DNA from: Leptospira sp. WS60.C2
GTDB taxonomy: Bacteria > Spirochaetota > Leptospiria > Leptospirales > Leptospiraceae
Direction of reading: 5' to 3'
DNA: 64,000 bases
Assembly (NCBI RefSeq): GCF_040833955.1
Contig: NZ_CP162133.1
Coordinates: 2,859,501 to 2,923,500, forward strand
Every line of letters begins with the position of its first letter. Position 1 is the stretch's first letter. Below the pieces are notes generated by a model. The model was not told the origin of the DNA, did no database searches, and saw only the letters and a program-made list of their open reading frames with translations. The translations under genes were made by a program, and so were the position numbers. Of this stretch, positions 19,987 to 28,769 are shown one piece after another.

Positions 19987-20372
19987 GAGTTAACGTCAAA
20001 CATTTGCAAGGCGGTAAGCCAAACACCCACTAGGATAAACGAAATTCCAAGCCACTGCGTAAAATTCAATCGTTCTTTAAAAAAGATGGAAGAAGCAATC
20101 AGAACAATGATAAACCCACTGGAAGTAAACACAGGATACGCTAGTGATAACTTCAAACCTTTGCCCAAAACATAACGATACCCCAAGAGCGCTAATCCAA
20201 AACTGGCAAGTCCTGCTATGAAATAAGGATTAAAAACAGTAAACACAAGATTCCAAAACCCTTCCCCTGGAGTGACTTGTTTATCCTGCATAGAAGATGT
20301 TTTGATTAAAATATTCGCCAATGCATTGAAGAATACAGCTATACAGAAGAAGAGGATGACTTGGAATTGCAT
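19983..20372 (-). CDS. EamA/SMR-type four-helix membrane protein
   Basis: 129 residues from the ATG at 20370-20372; the frame is open further but the extension contributes nothing recognisable. Four hydrophobic helices and the motif LAYPVFTSSGFIIVLIASSI with FKERLNFTQWLGISFILVGV are typical of DMT-superfamily small proteins (EmrE, ArnE/ArnF). Its stop overlaps the start of the phosphatase-superfamily lipoprotein (TTGA). This pairing suggests movement or modification of a lipid-linked envelope group across the inner membrane, rather than drug efflux. The function is inferred. Confidence 0.8.
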   Translation of the reverse strand: MQFQVILFFCIAVFFNALANILIKTSSMQDKQVTPGEGFWNLVFTVFNPYFIAGLASFGLALLGYRYVLGKGLKLSLAYPVFTSSGFIIVLIASSIFFKERLNFTQWLGISFILVGVWLTALQMFDVNS

Positions 20373-20420
20373 GGGATAGAGACAAAATCCGATGCAAATC
20401 GGCAAGGGTCAAATAGAAAA

Positions 20421-21266
20421 ATGAAACCAAAATCCTTTCGATACAAAAATTGGGAAACAGCTTACTTAGATTCAGAAACACCTGGACCCACAATTGTTTT
20501 TTGTCATGCCAATGGGTATAGTGCGGGTTGTTATCGTTATTATTTTGAAAGACTAAAAAAACACTACCGAGTGATTGCACCCGACTTTGTTGGACATGGT
20601 CGCTCCGAGTTTACCTTACAGTTTCACAATTGGAATGTCTTTCGTGACCAAATTCTTTCGCTCCTCGACTACGAATCGATTGCAGAAACGACAATCATTG
20701 GCCACTCTCTTGGAGGTGCTTCCTCCCTACTCGCTGCCAAAAAAGAACCCAAACGATTTACAAAAGTATTAGCAATGGATCCCGTCATCCTTGGTTGGAA
20801 ACTCATCCTGCTTTCCAAATTTTTAGAAAACCCACTAGCCAAAGGTGCCAAAAAAAGAAGGACCCATTTCAAATCCATTGAGCTTGTTAGGCGGTCATTT
20901 CGAAAGTTCCCCGCCTTTGCCAATTTTGAACCTTCCATCTTTGAAGATTATCTCCATTCTTGTTTTGTACCAACAGGCAACGAGGACGAAGTGAAACTCT
21001 GTTGTGACCCAAGAGTCGAAGCCAAAATTTTTGGCCATGCCCACTTCCATGTCTTTAAAAATTTTTATGGAATCAAAACAGAAAACCACATCGCCATACC
21101 CGAATCATACGAAGTCTGTAGTCCGAAGTATGCCAAGCTACTTGCGAAAGTGCACCCCAAGTCGGATGTGACCATCTTCCCTGGTTTCACACATTTTTTC
21201 CCCTTCGAACGCCCAGAAGAAACATGGAATTGGATGAAACGATGTTTGGAGATTAAGGAGTCTTAA
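20421..21266 (+). CDS. alpha/beta hydrolase
   Basis: 281 residues from the ATG at 20421; an earlier TTG in frame overlaps the divergent gene and is less likely. The alpha/beta hydrolase fold shows an oxyanion region FCHANGYSAG, the nucleophile elbow GHSLGG, and a C-terminal catalytic His in GFTHFFPFERPEETW. Substrate unknown; lipase or esterase-like. The last 84 bases before the final codons (21172-21255) recur 5177 bases downstream, beyond the hybrid kinase gene, so the 3' end of this gene has been duplicated around the kinase. Confidence 0.87.
   Translation: MKPKSFRYKNWETAYLDSETPGPTIVFCHANGYSAGCYRYYFERLKKHYRVIAPDFVGHGRSEFTLQFHNWNVFRDQILSLLDYESIAETTIIGHSLGGASSLLAAKKEPKRFTKVLAMDPVILGWKLILLSKFLENPLAKGAKKRRTHFKSIELVRRSFRKFPAFANFEPSIFEDYLHSCFVPTGNEDEVKLCCDPRVEAKIFGHAHFHVFKNFYGIKTENHIAIPESYEVCSPKYAKLLAKVHPKSDVTIFPGFTHFFPFERPEETWNWMKRCLEIKES
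21172..21255 (+). repeat. 84-bp direct repeat, copy 1 (3' end of hydrolase gene)
   Basis: Matches 26349-26432 with 83 of 84 identical bases and no gap, at a constant offset of 5177. Weaker similarity continues past the stop codon to CGGGGCGCCTCA at 21277-21288 (copy 2: CGGGCCGCCTCA at 26469-26480). It brackets the multi-PAS kinase gene. Confidence 0.95.
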
Positions 21267-21635
21267 GAGGCAGATTCGGGGCGCCTCACAATTGTTTGGT
21301 TTATTGCGATTTTCTTGCGGATATCATAGAAAATTTCTAAAAGTTTTATCAGATTTGATTTCTGTCCTACTTCCATCAAGTCGAAGCTTGTGTTGACTCA
21401 CTTCCTCACTTTTTACTGAAGAAAAGATCTGCGTACTAGTGGAATACACAGGGAAATGATTAACCAACTCAAATGACTTAGTAAAAATATTGTCGCTTTT
21501 ATGCAAACTGACTCCAAATAATGTCGATTGATATATTGAGATTGGGAAACTTAATTTAATCTTTGGAATGATTCTGAGAAAAAAATAGTCCGATGTCTCA
21601 TCTAGTCAATTTAAATCAAGACTTAGCAAAATTTG
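21267..21635 (+). other. gene-free stretch before hybrid kinase
   Basis: About 370 bases between the hydrolase stop and the kinase ATG. Only short unconvincing open frames occur, including a 39-codon frame at about 21594 that overlaps the kinase start in another frame. It presumably holds the kinase promoter, but no convincing -35/-10 pair or ribosome site was found. Confidence 0.5.
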
Positions 21636-24600
21636 ATGAGAAACGCAAAAAACAATCCAATATACAACAGTCCAATCCTGGGTTATGCCAATCATCGTAT
21701 CATTTTAGATGAGAATGGGAATCCAGTTGACTTTGAGTTTTTAGAAGTAAATCCAACGTATGAAAAGTTTACAGGTCTCAAAGCAGATTCGATAATTGGT
21801 AGATCGTTTAAATCAATTCTTCCCAACATTCAAAATAAGGAAGTCGACCAGATTGGGATTTATGGACTTGTCGCCCTCGAAGGTGGAGACAAGACATTTG
21901 AGCAATACAGTGAACCACTAAAAAAATGGTTTCGCGTTCATGTCTATTCCACTGAAAAATTCTTTTTTACAACGATGTTCGTGGATAACACTCCTGATCC
22001 TTTGGAACTTGCATGGAAAAAACAGTTAATCAATATTTCCGAAGCTCTGAATGAAAGTTACTTAGTATCAATTACCGACATAGAGGGAAGGATTCTATTC
22101 GTAAACCCTCGGTTTTGTTCGGTATCAGGTTACAAGGAAGAAGAGTTACTAGGGCACAATCACCGTATTATCAACTCAGGAAGTCATGATAACACTTTTT
22201 GGCGTGACTTCTGGCAAACAATCAATGAAGGAAAAGTTTGGCGAGGTGAAATTAAGAACCGCGCCAAAAATGGTGAAGAGTATTGGGTTTCTATTGTGAT
22301 TAAACCAATTCTCAATGAAAATGAAAAGGTTATACAGTTCGTCTCAATCCAGCAGGAAATCACTGAACGCAAAAAAGTTGAAGCGGAACTGTTGACTAGC
22401 GAAGAACAATACCAATCACTTGTAACGAATATACCTGGCATCACCTATCGTTGTAAATTCGATAGAGATTGGACGATGCTGTTCCTTTCAGCTCAAGTTG
22501 ATCATATTACTGGTTACACGGCAGAAGAGTTGCTCGGTAATGCAGAAATTTCTTACGGTATTTTAATTCATAAAGATGATCAACTACTAGTTACTCTTGC
22601 TGTTGAAGAGGGAATCGCAAAAAATCTTCCTTGGGAAATTGAGTATCGTGTTCATCACAAAGACGGTTCGTTGCGCTGGGTATATGAAAAAGGGACTGCG
22701 GTAAAAGATACTTTTGGTCAAGTGCAGTACTTAGACGGTTTCATTCTCGATATCACGGAGCGAAAAACCGTACAAAATGCCCTACAGACAAGTGAAGAAC
22801 GGTATCATCGCGCTTTATCTGGCGCTGGTGCAGGTCTTTGGGATTGGGATATAGTAAATAATACAGTTTTCTTTTCCAAACAATGGAAGAAGATGTTAGG
22901 GTATGAAGATCATGAAATTCCAAATGATTTTTCAGGGTGGAGAAATCTCTGGCATCCTGATGAAGTTAAATTGATTGAGAGGAAGGTTCAAGATCATCTT
23001 GCAGGAAAAACAGATATATATGAAGTCGAGCACCGATTAAGGACAAAAGAAGGAACTTGGCGTTGGATTTTAACACGTGGTGACATAGAAAAAAATTCAT
23101 CCGGTCAACCGATTCGCTGGACAGGTACCAATGTTGATATTACGGAACGTAAAACCTATGAGCAGGAAATTTTACGTCAGCAAGAAGTCTTGTTACAAAT
23201 CGGAGAAATTGCAAAAGTCGGCGGCTGGGAATATGATGTTATAAAAGATAAGATTAATTGGAGCAAGGTTACATACGACATTCACGAACTGCCTTATGAT
23301 TTTGTTCCAGATCCGAAAACCGGAATCAATTTTTATAAAGAAGGGGAGAGTCGAGATAGAGTTTCCAATTCCTTTTATACTGCTGTGCTAGAAGGTAAAG
23401 CTTTTGATGAGGAGTTACTTCTCATTACCGCTACAGGCAAAGAGCGTTGGGTTCGATCCATTGGAAAACCCGTCATTGAAAATGGAAAGTGCGTCAAAAT
23501 TACAGGGATATTTCAGGATATTAATGAGCAGAAACGATCGCAAGAGGCACTTAGAAACAGTGAACAAACTTTAAAAACCTATATTGATGCATCACCATTG
23601 GGGATATTTGTTACCGATTTAAAAGGGAAATACCTCGATGTGAATAAGGCAGGGGAACTTTTGACGGGATATTCTCATCGAGAATTACTTACGCTAACGA
23701 TTGAAGACATCATAGATCCTGATCACTTCAACGAAGGAATCGTCATTGCCCAAACAACCGTTAAAACAGGAAAAGGCGAAGGCATATGTTTGGCTCGCAG
23801 AAAAGATGGAACACCTTTCTGGTTATGGATTGTTGCCCGTAGAGTCAATAATGAATATATGTTAGCCTTCTGTCAGGATGTAAGTGAACGTATAAAAGCA
23901 GAGGAGGAATTAAATTCTGAACGTTTACGCCTAGCTGGCATTATAGAAGGAACAAATGTAGGAACATGGGAATGGAAAGTCCAGACAGGCGAGACAATAT
24001 TCAATGAACGATGGGCGAATATCATAGGTTATACATTAGAAGAACTCAAGCCCATTTCTATTGATACATGGATGAAATTGATTCATCCTGACGACCAGAA
24101 GGCAAGCAAGGAACAGCTGAAAGCTCACTTCAGAGGCGAAAACGAATATTATGATTTTGAATCGCGGATGAAGCATAAAAATGGAGAATGGGTTTGGGTG
24201 CATGACCGGGCGAAAGTCGTCTCTTGGACAAATGATGGGAAACCTCTCCTAATGTTAGGTACACATCAAGACATAACCGAAAGAAAACGCAATGAGCGCG
24301 ATCGAGAATACAAGATGACTCTTCTCAAAGCACTTTTTGAAGAATCAACATTAGGGATAGCATTGAATGATCTTGAAACAGGGTCATACATAGAAGTCAA
24401 TAGTAAACTGATCGAACCAACTGGTTATACAAAAGAAGAATTTTTAGCACTTAGTTATTGGGACCTCACTCCAAAAGAATACGAGCCATTAGAAGCGAAT
24501 GCTCTTTTGGAAATGCGAGAAAAGGGTTTTTACTCTTCTTTTGAGAAAGAATACGTACGGAAGGATGGAAGCAGATATCCTGTTCGACTGAATGGCGTTG

Positions 24601-26270
24601 TTGTTGAAGGCATCGATGGAAGGAAACATATTTGGAGTATTGTAGAGGATATCTCAGTTCGGAAGCAGATAGAGGAATCTCTAATCATAGCCAAACAACA
24701 AGCCGAATCTGCCAGCAAGGCAAAATCGCAATTTCTTGCCAATATGAGTCACGAAATTCGGACACCGTTAAATGGGGTGATCGGTTTTACTGAGCTCTTA
24801 AAAGAAACACCACTTTCACCGGTTCAACAACAGTATGTCGATAATGCTAATATGTCAGGTCATATGCTTTTGGGAATCATTAACGATATTCTGGATTTTT
24901 CCAAGATTGAAGCTAGCATGCTTCATTTAGAGAGGATAAAAACGGATATGTTCGAACTTTTGGAAAACTCTGTTGATATTGTCATATACCAAGCTAACAA
25001 AAAAAATCTCGAACTTCTCTTGGATATCTCCTCATCCATGCCTCGTTTTGCCTTCGTAGATCCCATACGACTTAAGCAAGTATTGGCAAATTTGTTAAGC
25101 AATGCAGTTAAATTTACCGAAAAAGGCGAAGTAGAACTGAAAGTCAGTTATGAAGGATTAGGTGGAGGAAGAGGCAAACTTTCCTTCTTTGTGCGAGATA
25201 CAGGCATAGGTATTAACGAAGAGCAGATGAACAAATTGTTTAAGGCATTTTCGCAGGCAGACAGTTCCACTACTCGTAAGTTCGGCGGAACTGGTTTGGG
25301 TTTAATCATCTCTGATATGATCATAAAAGAGATGGGAGGAAAAATAAAAGTAGAAAGCAAACAAGACGAAGGAAGTACTTTCTATTTTGATATTATTACC
25401 GAGGTAGAACATGGCGAACGATTCGATATAATGTCGATAGCCCGTATCAAACGTTGCCTAATTATCGATGATAATGCATGTAATCGCATTATACTTGAAC
25501 ATATGCTGTCTAATTGGGGTATTGTTTGCGAATCCTGCGACAACGGCCAAACAGCATTAAAAATCTTAGAAACTTCGATGCCTTTCGATGTCATCATTTG
25601 CGATTACAATATGCCAGGTATTGATGGACTAGAAACCATCAAGATGATCCGAGAAAGTCTCAAATTAAATGTCGAAAAACTACCAACGATCGTATTACAT
25701 TCGTCATCTGATGACGCCGAGCTACAAAAAAAATGCGACGAATTGGGTATACGTTTTAGGCTAACGAAACCTGTCAAAAGTAGAGATCTATATGCGTATC
25801 TTTGCCAAGTTTATGAGCCAAAGCGAAATGACATAAAGTCGATTGAATTAAAGACTCAAAAACCTATGTTGAGAGTATCTGGTAAAGCTAAGATTCTTAT
25901 TGTCGAAGATGTAGAATTAAACAGATTAATGGTAAAAGCGATCATTTCTAGATTGATTCCAGATGCAATTTTGCTTGAGGCAGTAAACGGACTTGAAGCG
26001 GTTGCACTTACTAGAGATTTTAACCCAGATTTGGTGCTCATGGATGTACAGATGCCAGAGTTAGATGGTCTCGAAGCAACGAAACAAATTCGCGTAAACG
26101 AAAAAGAGTCAGGACAACACGTACCAATTTTTGCCCTAACTGCAGGTGCATTCAAGGAAGAGGAAGCAAGCTGTTTAGCTGCTGGTATGGACGGCTTTTT
26201 AACGAAACCAATAGAAACAGAAAAATTAAAGTCCATTCTGACACAATATTGCACTGACAATCAATCTTAG
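21636..26270 (+). CDS. soluble multi-PAS hybrid histidine kinase with two receiver domains
   Basis: 1544 residues with no membrane helix. About eight PAS/PAC units run from residue 10 to 1010, most ending in a D-I-T-E-R-K or D-I-S-type motif. They are followed by HisKA with His1039 in NMSHEIRTPLNGVIGF, a HATPase with GGTGLGLI, and two receivers with phospho-acceptors Asp1323 (ICDYNMPG) and Asp1470 (LMDVQMPE). No HPt domain is present, so a separate one must complete the relay. The ATG at 21636 has no clear ribosome site. The gene is bracketed by an 84-bp direct repeat derived from the neighbouring hydrolase gene, which suggests it was inserted as a unit. The sensed signal is unknown. Confidence 0.9.
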   Translation: MRNAKNNPIYNSPILGYANHRIILDENGNPVDFEFLEVNPTYEKFTGLKADSIIGRSFKSILPNIQNKEVDQIGIYGLVALEGGDKTFEQYSEPLKKWFRVHVYSTEKFFFTTMFVDNTPDPLELAWKKQLINISEALNESYLVSITDIEGRILFVNPRFCSVSGYKEEELLGHNHRIINSGSHDNTFWRDFWQTINEGKVWRGEIKNRAKNGEEYWVSIVIKPILNENEKVIQFVSIQQEITERKKVEAELLTSEEQYQSLVTNIPGITYRCKFDRDWTMLFLSAQVDHITGYTAEELLGNAEISYGILIHKDDQLLVTLAVEEGIAKNLPWEIEYRVHHKDGSLRWVYEKGTAVKDTFGQVQYLDGFILDITERKTVQNALQTSEERYHRALSGAGAGLWDWDIVNNTVFFSKQWKKMLGYEDHEIPNDFSGWRNLWHPDEVKLIERKVQDHLAGKTDIYEVEHRLRTKEGTWRWILTRGDIEKNSSGQPIRWTGTNVDITERKTYEQEILRQQEVLLQIGEIAKVGGWEYDVIKDKINWSKVTYDIHELPYDFVPDPKTGINFYKEGESRDRVSNSFYTAVLEGKAFDEELLLITATGKERWVRSIGKPVIENGKCVKITGIFQDINEQKRSQEALRNSEQTLKTYIDASPLGIFVTDLKGKYLDVNKAGELLTGYSHRELLTLTIEDIIDPDHFNEGIVIAQTTVKTGKGEGICLARRKDGTPFWLWIVARRVNNEYMLAFCQDVSERIKAEEELNSERLRLAGIIEGTNVGTWEWKVQTGETIFNERWANIIGYTLEELKPISIDTWMKLIHPDDQKASKEQLKAHFRGENEYYDFESRMKHKNGEWVWVHDRAKVVSWTNDGKPLLMLGTHQDITERKRNERDREYKMTLLKALFEESTLGIALNDLETGSYIEVNSKLIEPTGYTKEEFLALSYWDLTPKEYEPLEANALLEMREKGFYSSFEKEYVRKDGSRYPVRLNGVVVEGIDGRKHIWSIVEDISVRKQIEESLIIAKQQAESASKAKSQFLANMSHEIRTPLNGVIGFTELLKETPLSPVQQQYVDNANMSGHMLLGIINDILDFSKIEASMLHLERIKTDMFELLENSVDIVIYQANKKNLELLLDISSSMPRFAFVDPIRLKQVLANLLSNAVKFTEKGEVELKVSYEGLGGGRGKLSFFVRDTGIGINEEQMNKLFKAFSQADSSTTRKFGGTGLGLIISDMIIKEMGGKIKVESKQDEGSTFYFDIITEVEHGERFDIMSIARIKRCLIIDDNACNRIILEHMLSNWGIVCESCDNGQTALKILETSMPFDVIICDYNMPGIDGLETIKMIRESLKLNVEKLPTIVLHSSSDDAELQKKCDELGIRFRLTKPVKSRDLYAYLCQVYEPKRNDIKSIELKTQKPMLRVSGKAKILIVEDVELNRLMVKAIISRLIPDAILLEAVNGLEAVALTRDFNPDLVLMDVQMPELDGLEATKQIRVNEKESGQHVPIFALTAGAFKEEEASCLAAGMDGFLTKPIETEKLKSILTQYCTDNQS

Positions 26271-26348
26271 CTAGAACTCACCGTAAGATTTATATCTCTC
26301 AAGGCAACACTTCACTTCAAATTAATAAATTTGATTAGTCCAGTGTTT

Positions 26349-26443
26349 CCATCTTTCCTGGTTTCACACATTTTTTCCCCTTCGAACGCCCAGAAGAAAC
26401 ATGGAATTGGATGAAACGATGTTTGGAGATTACAGAAGTCTAA
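26349..26443 (+). pseudogene. orphan 3' fragment of the hydrolase gene (repeat copy 2)
   Basis: Translates in one frame to the hydrolase C-terminus, from the residues around GFTHFFPFERPEETW to a TAA stop at 26441-26443, with only the last few residues changed (ITEV instead of IKES). There is no upstream coding sequence. The 84-bp core is 83/84 identical to 21172-21255. It marks the far border of the segment carrying the multi-PAS kinase. Confidence 0.9.
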
Positions 26444-26487
26444 GATACGTTTCTTGAAGCCTGTAGTGCGGGCCGCCTCATCGAATA

Positions 26488-26892
26488 TTATCGAATCCAG
26501 TTTTCAATTTTAGGTTCTTTGATTCTCTTAAATTCTTTCTCATTGTTCGTGACTAAAATCAAATCATTTGCAATCGATTGGGAAGCAATGAGTAAGTCAT
26601 AAAGTCCAATGATTTCGCCTTTTTTTTCGAGTCTCGTTCTGATCTTACCCGCGAGAGTGGCAGCAGTAGAATCAAAAGGAATCACATTAAAGAATCCAAT
26701 CAAATCATTGATTATTTTTTGATTTTTCTCTGACTTTTGACTTTTTTCAACACCATACTTAAGTGCAAACTCAGTAATTGTTGAAATATAAATATGTTCT
26801 AAACTTATTTTTTTCAATTTTTGATAAACAATTTCTGGTCTTTGATTGATGATATAAATACAAATATTTGTATCGAGCAAATACTGATTCAT
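26488..26892 (-). CDS. vapC: VapC-type PIN-domain toxin
   Basis: A 134-residue PIN-domain RNase with the acidic active-site set intact: Asp7 (YLLDTNICIY), Glu41 (TEFALKYG), Asp99 (GLYDLLIAS) and Glu118 or Glu120 (VTNNEKEF). Family members cleave tRNA or rRNA and are blocked by VapB. Its ATG overlaps the antitoxin stop as ATGA at 26889-26892, the normal toxin-antitoxin arrangement. Unlike the second vapC in this region it has no nonsense codon, so the module is probably functional. Confidence 0.92.
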   Translation of the reverse strand: MNQYLLDTNICIYIINQRPEIVYQKLKKISLEHIYISTITEFALKYGVEKSQKSEKNQKIINDLIGFFNVIPFDSTAATLAGKIRTRLEKKGEIIGLYDLLIASQSIANDLILVTNNEKEFKRIKEPKIENWIR

Positions 26893-27119
26893 AGATCCTT
26901 TCGTATGTCGAAAGAGATAGGTTGGTTTCTTTCGATTTTGAAACTTTCATCAAAATCATTTAGAGAATTCCAAAATCTATCAACCGAATCATCGATAGGT
27001 GATATGATAACAGAATTTCCATCTTTTCTGATGTAAACTTCCTTACCTTTAAACCGAAATTCTTTCGGGAGACGAACAGCTTGGCTATCATCGTTTTTAA
27101 ATAATTTCGCCCGACTCAT
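26889..27119 (-). CDS. vapB: VapB-type antitoxin
   Basis: 76 residues from the ATG at 27117-27119. An AbrB/MazE-type DNA-binding N-terminus is seen in SRAKLFKNDDSQAVRLPKEF, followed by an acidic tail that would wrap the toxin. The frame is open upstream to 27152 but the AbrB fold begins right after the chosen Met. It overlaps vapC by four bases. AT-rich alternating sequence just upstream (27118-27127) could be an operator half. Confidence 0.9.
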   Translation of the reverse strand: MSRAKLFKNDDSQAVRLPKEFRFKGKEVYIRKDGNSVIISPIDDSVDRFWNSLNDFDESFKIERNQPISFDIRKDL

Positions 27120-27296
27120 ATATATATTTCTATTTGTCAAAGGAAAATTCAATATTTAGGATTTCCGCTACAATCGACACTTCGATAAACTCAGTGTCAA
27201 TGGCGCGAGGAAAGCAAAGGGAATTCAAACTCCTTCTTCTGATCTAACACCCTCCTCCTTGCACAATCGACCTCCGCTCCTTGTTCCACAAGGTGT

Positions 27297-27809
27297 CATA
27301 TATTTTTATCGTCTGGCTCTGGCGGAAGGATCGGAACAAACGGTGGAATAACCGGTGCAGATGCAATATGCAACGGAGATATCAATCGAGTTCGCGGAAA
27401 AAGCTATAAGGCTATGGTCACTGTTCCTGGTGTTAGAGAAGCACTTGGCAATCCTACAGGGACAATGACTTATACAGATTGGGTATTAAAGGCGAATACG
27501 TTCTATTCTAATAGCACAGACCCTTCAAACACAACGGGTTCCACGACAACTTCTAATCGAATCTTTCGTGATTCCAATGTGACCATGCAAATGAATTTTG
27601 CCCTTGGATCGAATGGAGCTCGTTTTTGGACAGGAATGACCATCACTGGCGGAAACATTGTCAATGGTGATAATTGCAGTAATTGGACAAGTTCAAATGG
27701 TGGTGTGAGTGGTGTCACAGGAGTCGTCGGTGCGAGCACAACTACCTTGGTTGAAGTAACAACTGACACATGTAATATCGGCAAAGGAATTGTTTGTGTT
27801 GAGCAGTAG
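27297..27809 (+). pseudogene. DUF1554-type lipoprotein remnant lacking its N-terminus
   Basis: An open frame ending at 27809 encodes a DUF1554-like C-terminal domain. Reading upstream of the first ATG (27414) in the same frame gives IFLSSGSGGRIGTNGGITG, then ADAICN and later YKAM, which are characteristic of this leptospiral lipoprotein family. No start codon, signal peptide or lipobox precedes it; the frame meets a TGA near 27236. The first ATG lies inside the domain. It therefore looks like a 5'-truncated gene, left beside the toxin-antitoxin genes. A strong hairpin follows the stop. Confidence 0.75.
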
Positions 27810-27824
27810 AGTCTTTATACAAAC

Positions 27825-27865
27825 ACAGGAGTCAGGTGAATGCCACTTGACTCCTGTTAGGTTTT
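27825..27865 (+). terminator. strong hairpin after the DUF1554 remnant
   Basis: A 14-bp stem with one G-T pair (27825-27838 with 27844-27857, five-base loop) is followed by TTAGGTTTT. It is 15 bases after the stop and is the most stable hairpin seen in the region. Confidence 0.7.
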
Positions 27866-28140
27866 AAAGCATAATCTGATTTTTGATCAACTTAATTCGT
27901 TCACGAAATGGGTTTCAATAGAGTGGACTGGATTCCAAATGATTTCATCGACTTCTTAGAGGATATCTTCAATCAAACTAGACTTACTGAAGTTGTCCAA
28001 ACTTTAAGTCACGAAGGAAAGTTAGGGACTGACATAAAGCTTACAAATGCAAGGCGAATGCCAAGGAAACAATTCCACAGACCGAGCAAGGGCGAAGCGT
28101 AGCGGTAAATTGATATTATACGATACAGGAAAGAATGGAT
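27866..28140. other. gene-free stretch between DUF1554 remnant and second vapC
   Basis: No credible gene. The only open frame (27908-28102, plus strand) has no ribosome site and no recognisable protein. It carries one copy of an 18-bp repeat (27876-27893) that recurs at 29216-29233, on the other side of the second vapBC module. The rest is probably decayed accessory DNA. Confidence 0.5.
27876..27893 (+). repeat. 18-bp repeat, copy 1 (CTGATTTTTGATCAACTT)
   Basis: Matches 29216-29233 in 17 of 18 positions and in the same orientation. The two copies bracket the vapBC2/lipoprotein segment. Confidence 0.5.
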
Positions 28141-28536
28141 TCAAATCCAATTTTCTAGTTTTAAATTTGAAACTCTTATAAACTCTTTTGTATTGTTTGA
28201 GACTAAAATTAAATTTCTAGAGATTGCTTGGGCAGCAATTTGAAGGTCGTATGGTCCAATAATGTTGCCTGTTTTTTCTAATGTAGCTCTGATGAGTCCA
28301 TATATTTCTGCATCTGAATCAGTGAATGGAATGATATCAAAGGCAGACAAGAATTTAATTAATGTAGTTTTGTTCTTCTCAAATTCTTTACTTTTACCGG
28401 CACCGTATTCCAATTCCGCAACAGTAATTGAAGAGATTTTAATCTGGTATGGCTCGATAGATTTTATTTTTTGAACAACTGACTTTGGATTATTTTTAAT
28501 TTAGTAAATACAAATGTTTGTATCAATCAGATACAT
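28141..28536 (-). pseudogene. vapC: VapC-type toxin gene with nonsense codon
   Basis: From the ATG at 28534-28536 the frame reads MYLIDTNICIY and then TAA at 28501-28503. It then continues open as a normal PIN domain to 28141 (SSITVAELEYGAGKSKEF, GPYDLQIAAQA, LVSNNTKEF). A single base change (for example TTA to TAA) explains the stop. The remaining frame could only start at a TTG near 28413 and would lack the first catalytic Asp, so the toxin should be inactive. The antitoxin gene upstream is intact and adjoins it as TAATG. Confidence 0.85.
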
Positions 28537-28769
28537 TAAAAATCTTCCCTATTTTGATTTTCGGGTTGAGATCTTCCGTCCGACATAAAATCATCAGAAA
28601 ACTCATTAAGACTTTCCTCGAATGCTTTCCAAGGATCAGATTTCGGAAAAAGAAAAAGTGTGTTTCCTACTTTTTGTATATATAATTCTTTCTCGGATAT
28701 TTGATATTCCTTCGGGATGCGTACCGCTTGGCTGTTTCCACTAATAAATACTTTTGATGAATGTGCCAT
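28536..28769 (-). CDS. vapB: VapB-type antitoxin, second copy
   Basis: 77 residues from the ATG at 28767-28769 (AHSSKVFISGNSQAVRIPKE is the AbrB/MazE-like part). The longer open frame to 28886 is rejected because the fold begins at the chosen Met. A perfect 24-bp inverted repeat touches the start codon, the likely site of autorepression. The partner toxin gene is broken by a nonsense codon, so this is an orphaned antitoxin. Its 5' end overlaps the end of an upstream lipoprotein gene. Confidence 0.88.
   Translation of the reverse strand: MAHSSKVFISGNSQAVRIPKEYQISEKELYIQKVGNTLFLFPKSDPWKAFEESLNEFSDDFMSDGRSQPENQNREDF

Noticed and set aside
21594..21713. 39-codon open frame overlapping the hybrid kinase start
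   Set aside because: No ribosome site, no recognisable protein, and its end lies deep in the kinase PAS domain in another frame.
21172..26443. insertion sequence or prophage as the vehicle for the kinase segment
   Set aside because: No transposase, integrase, terminal inverted repeats or phage genes are present between the direct repeats.
27908..28102. 64-codon plus-strand open frame between the DUF1554 remnant and vapC2
   Set aside because: No ribosome site or family resemblance; it lies in decayed intergenic DNA.
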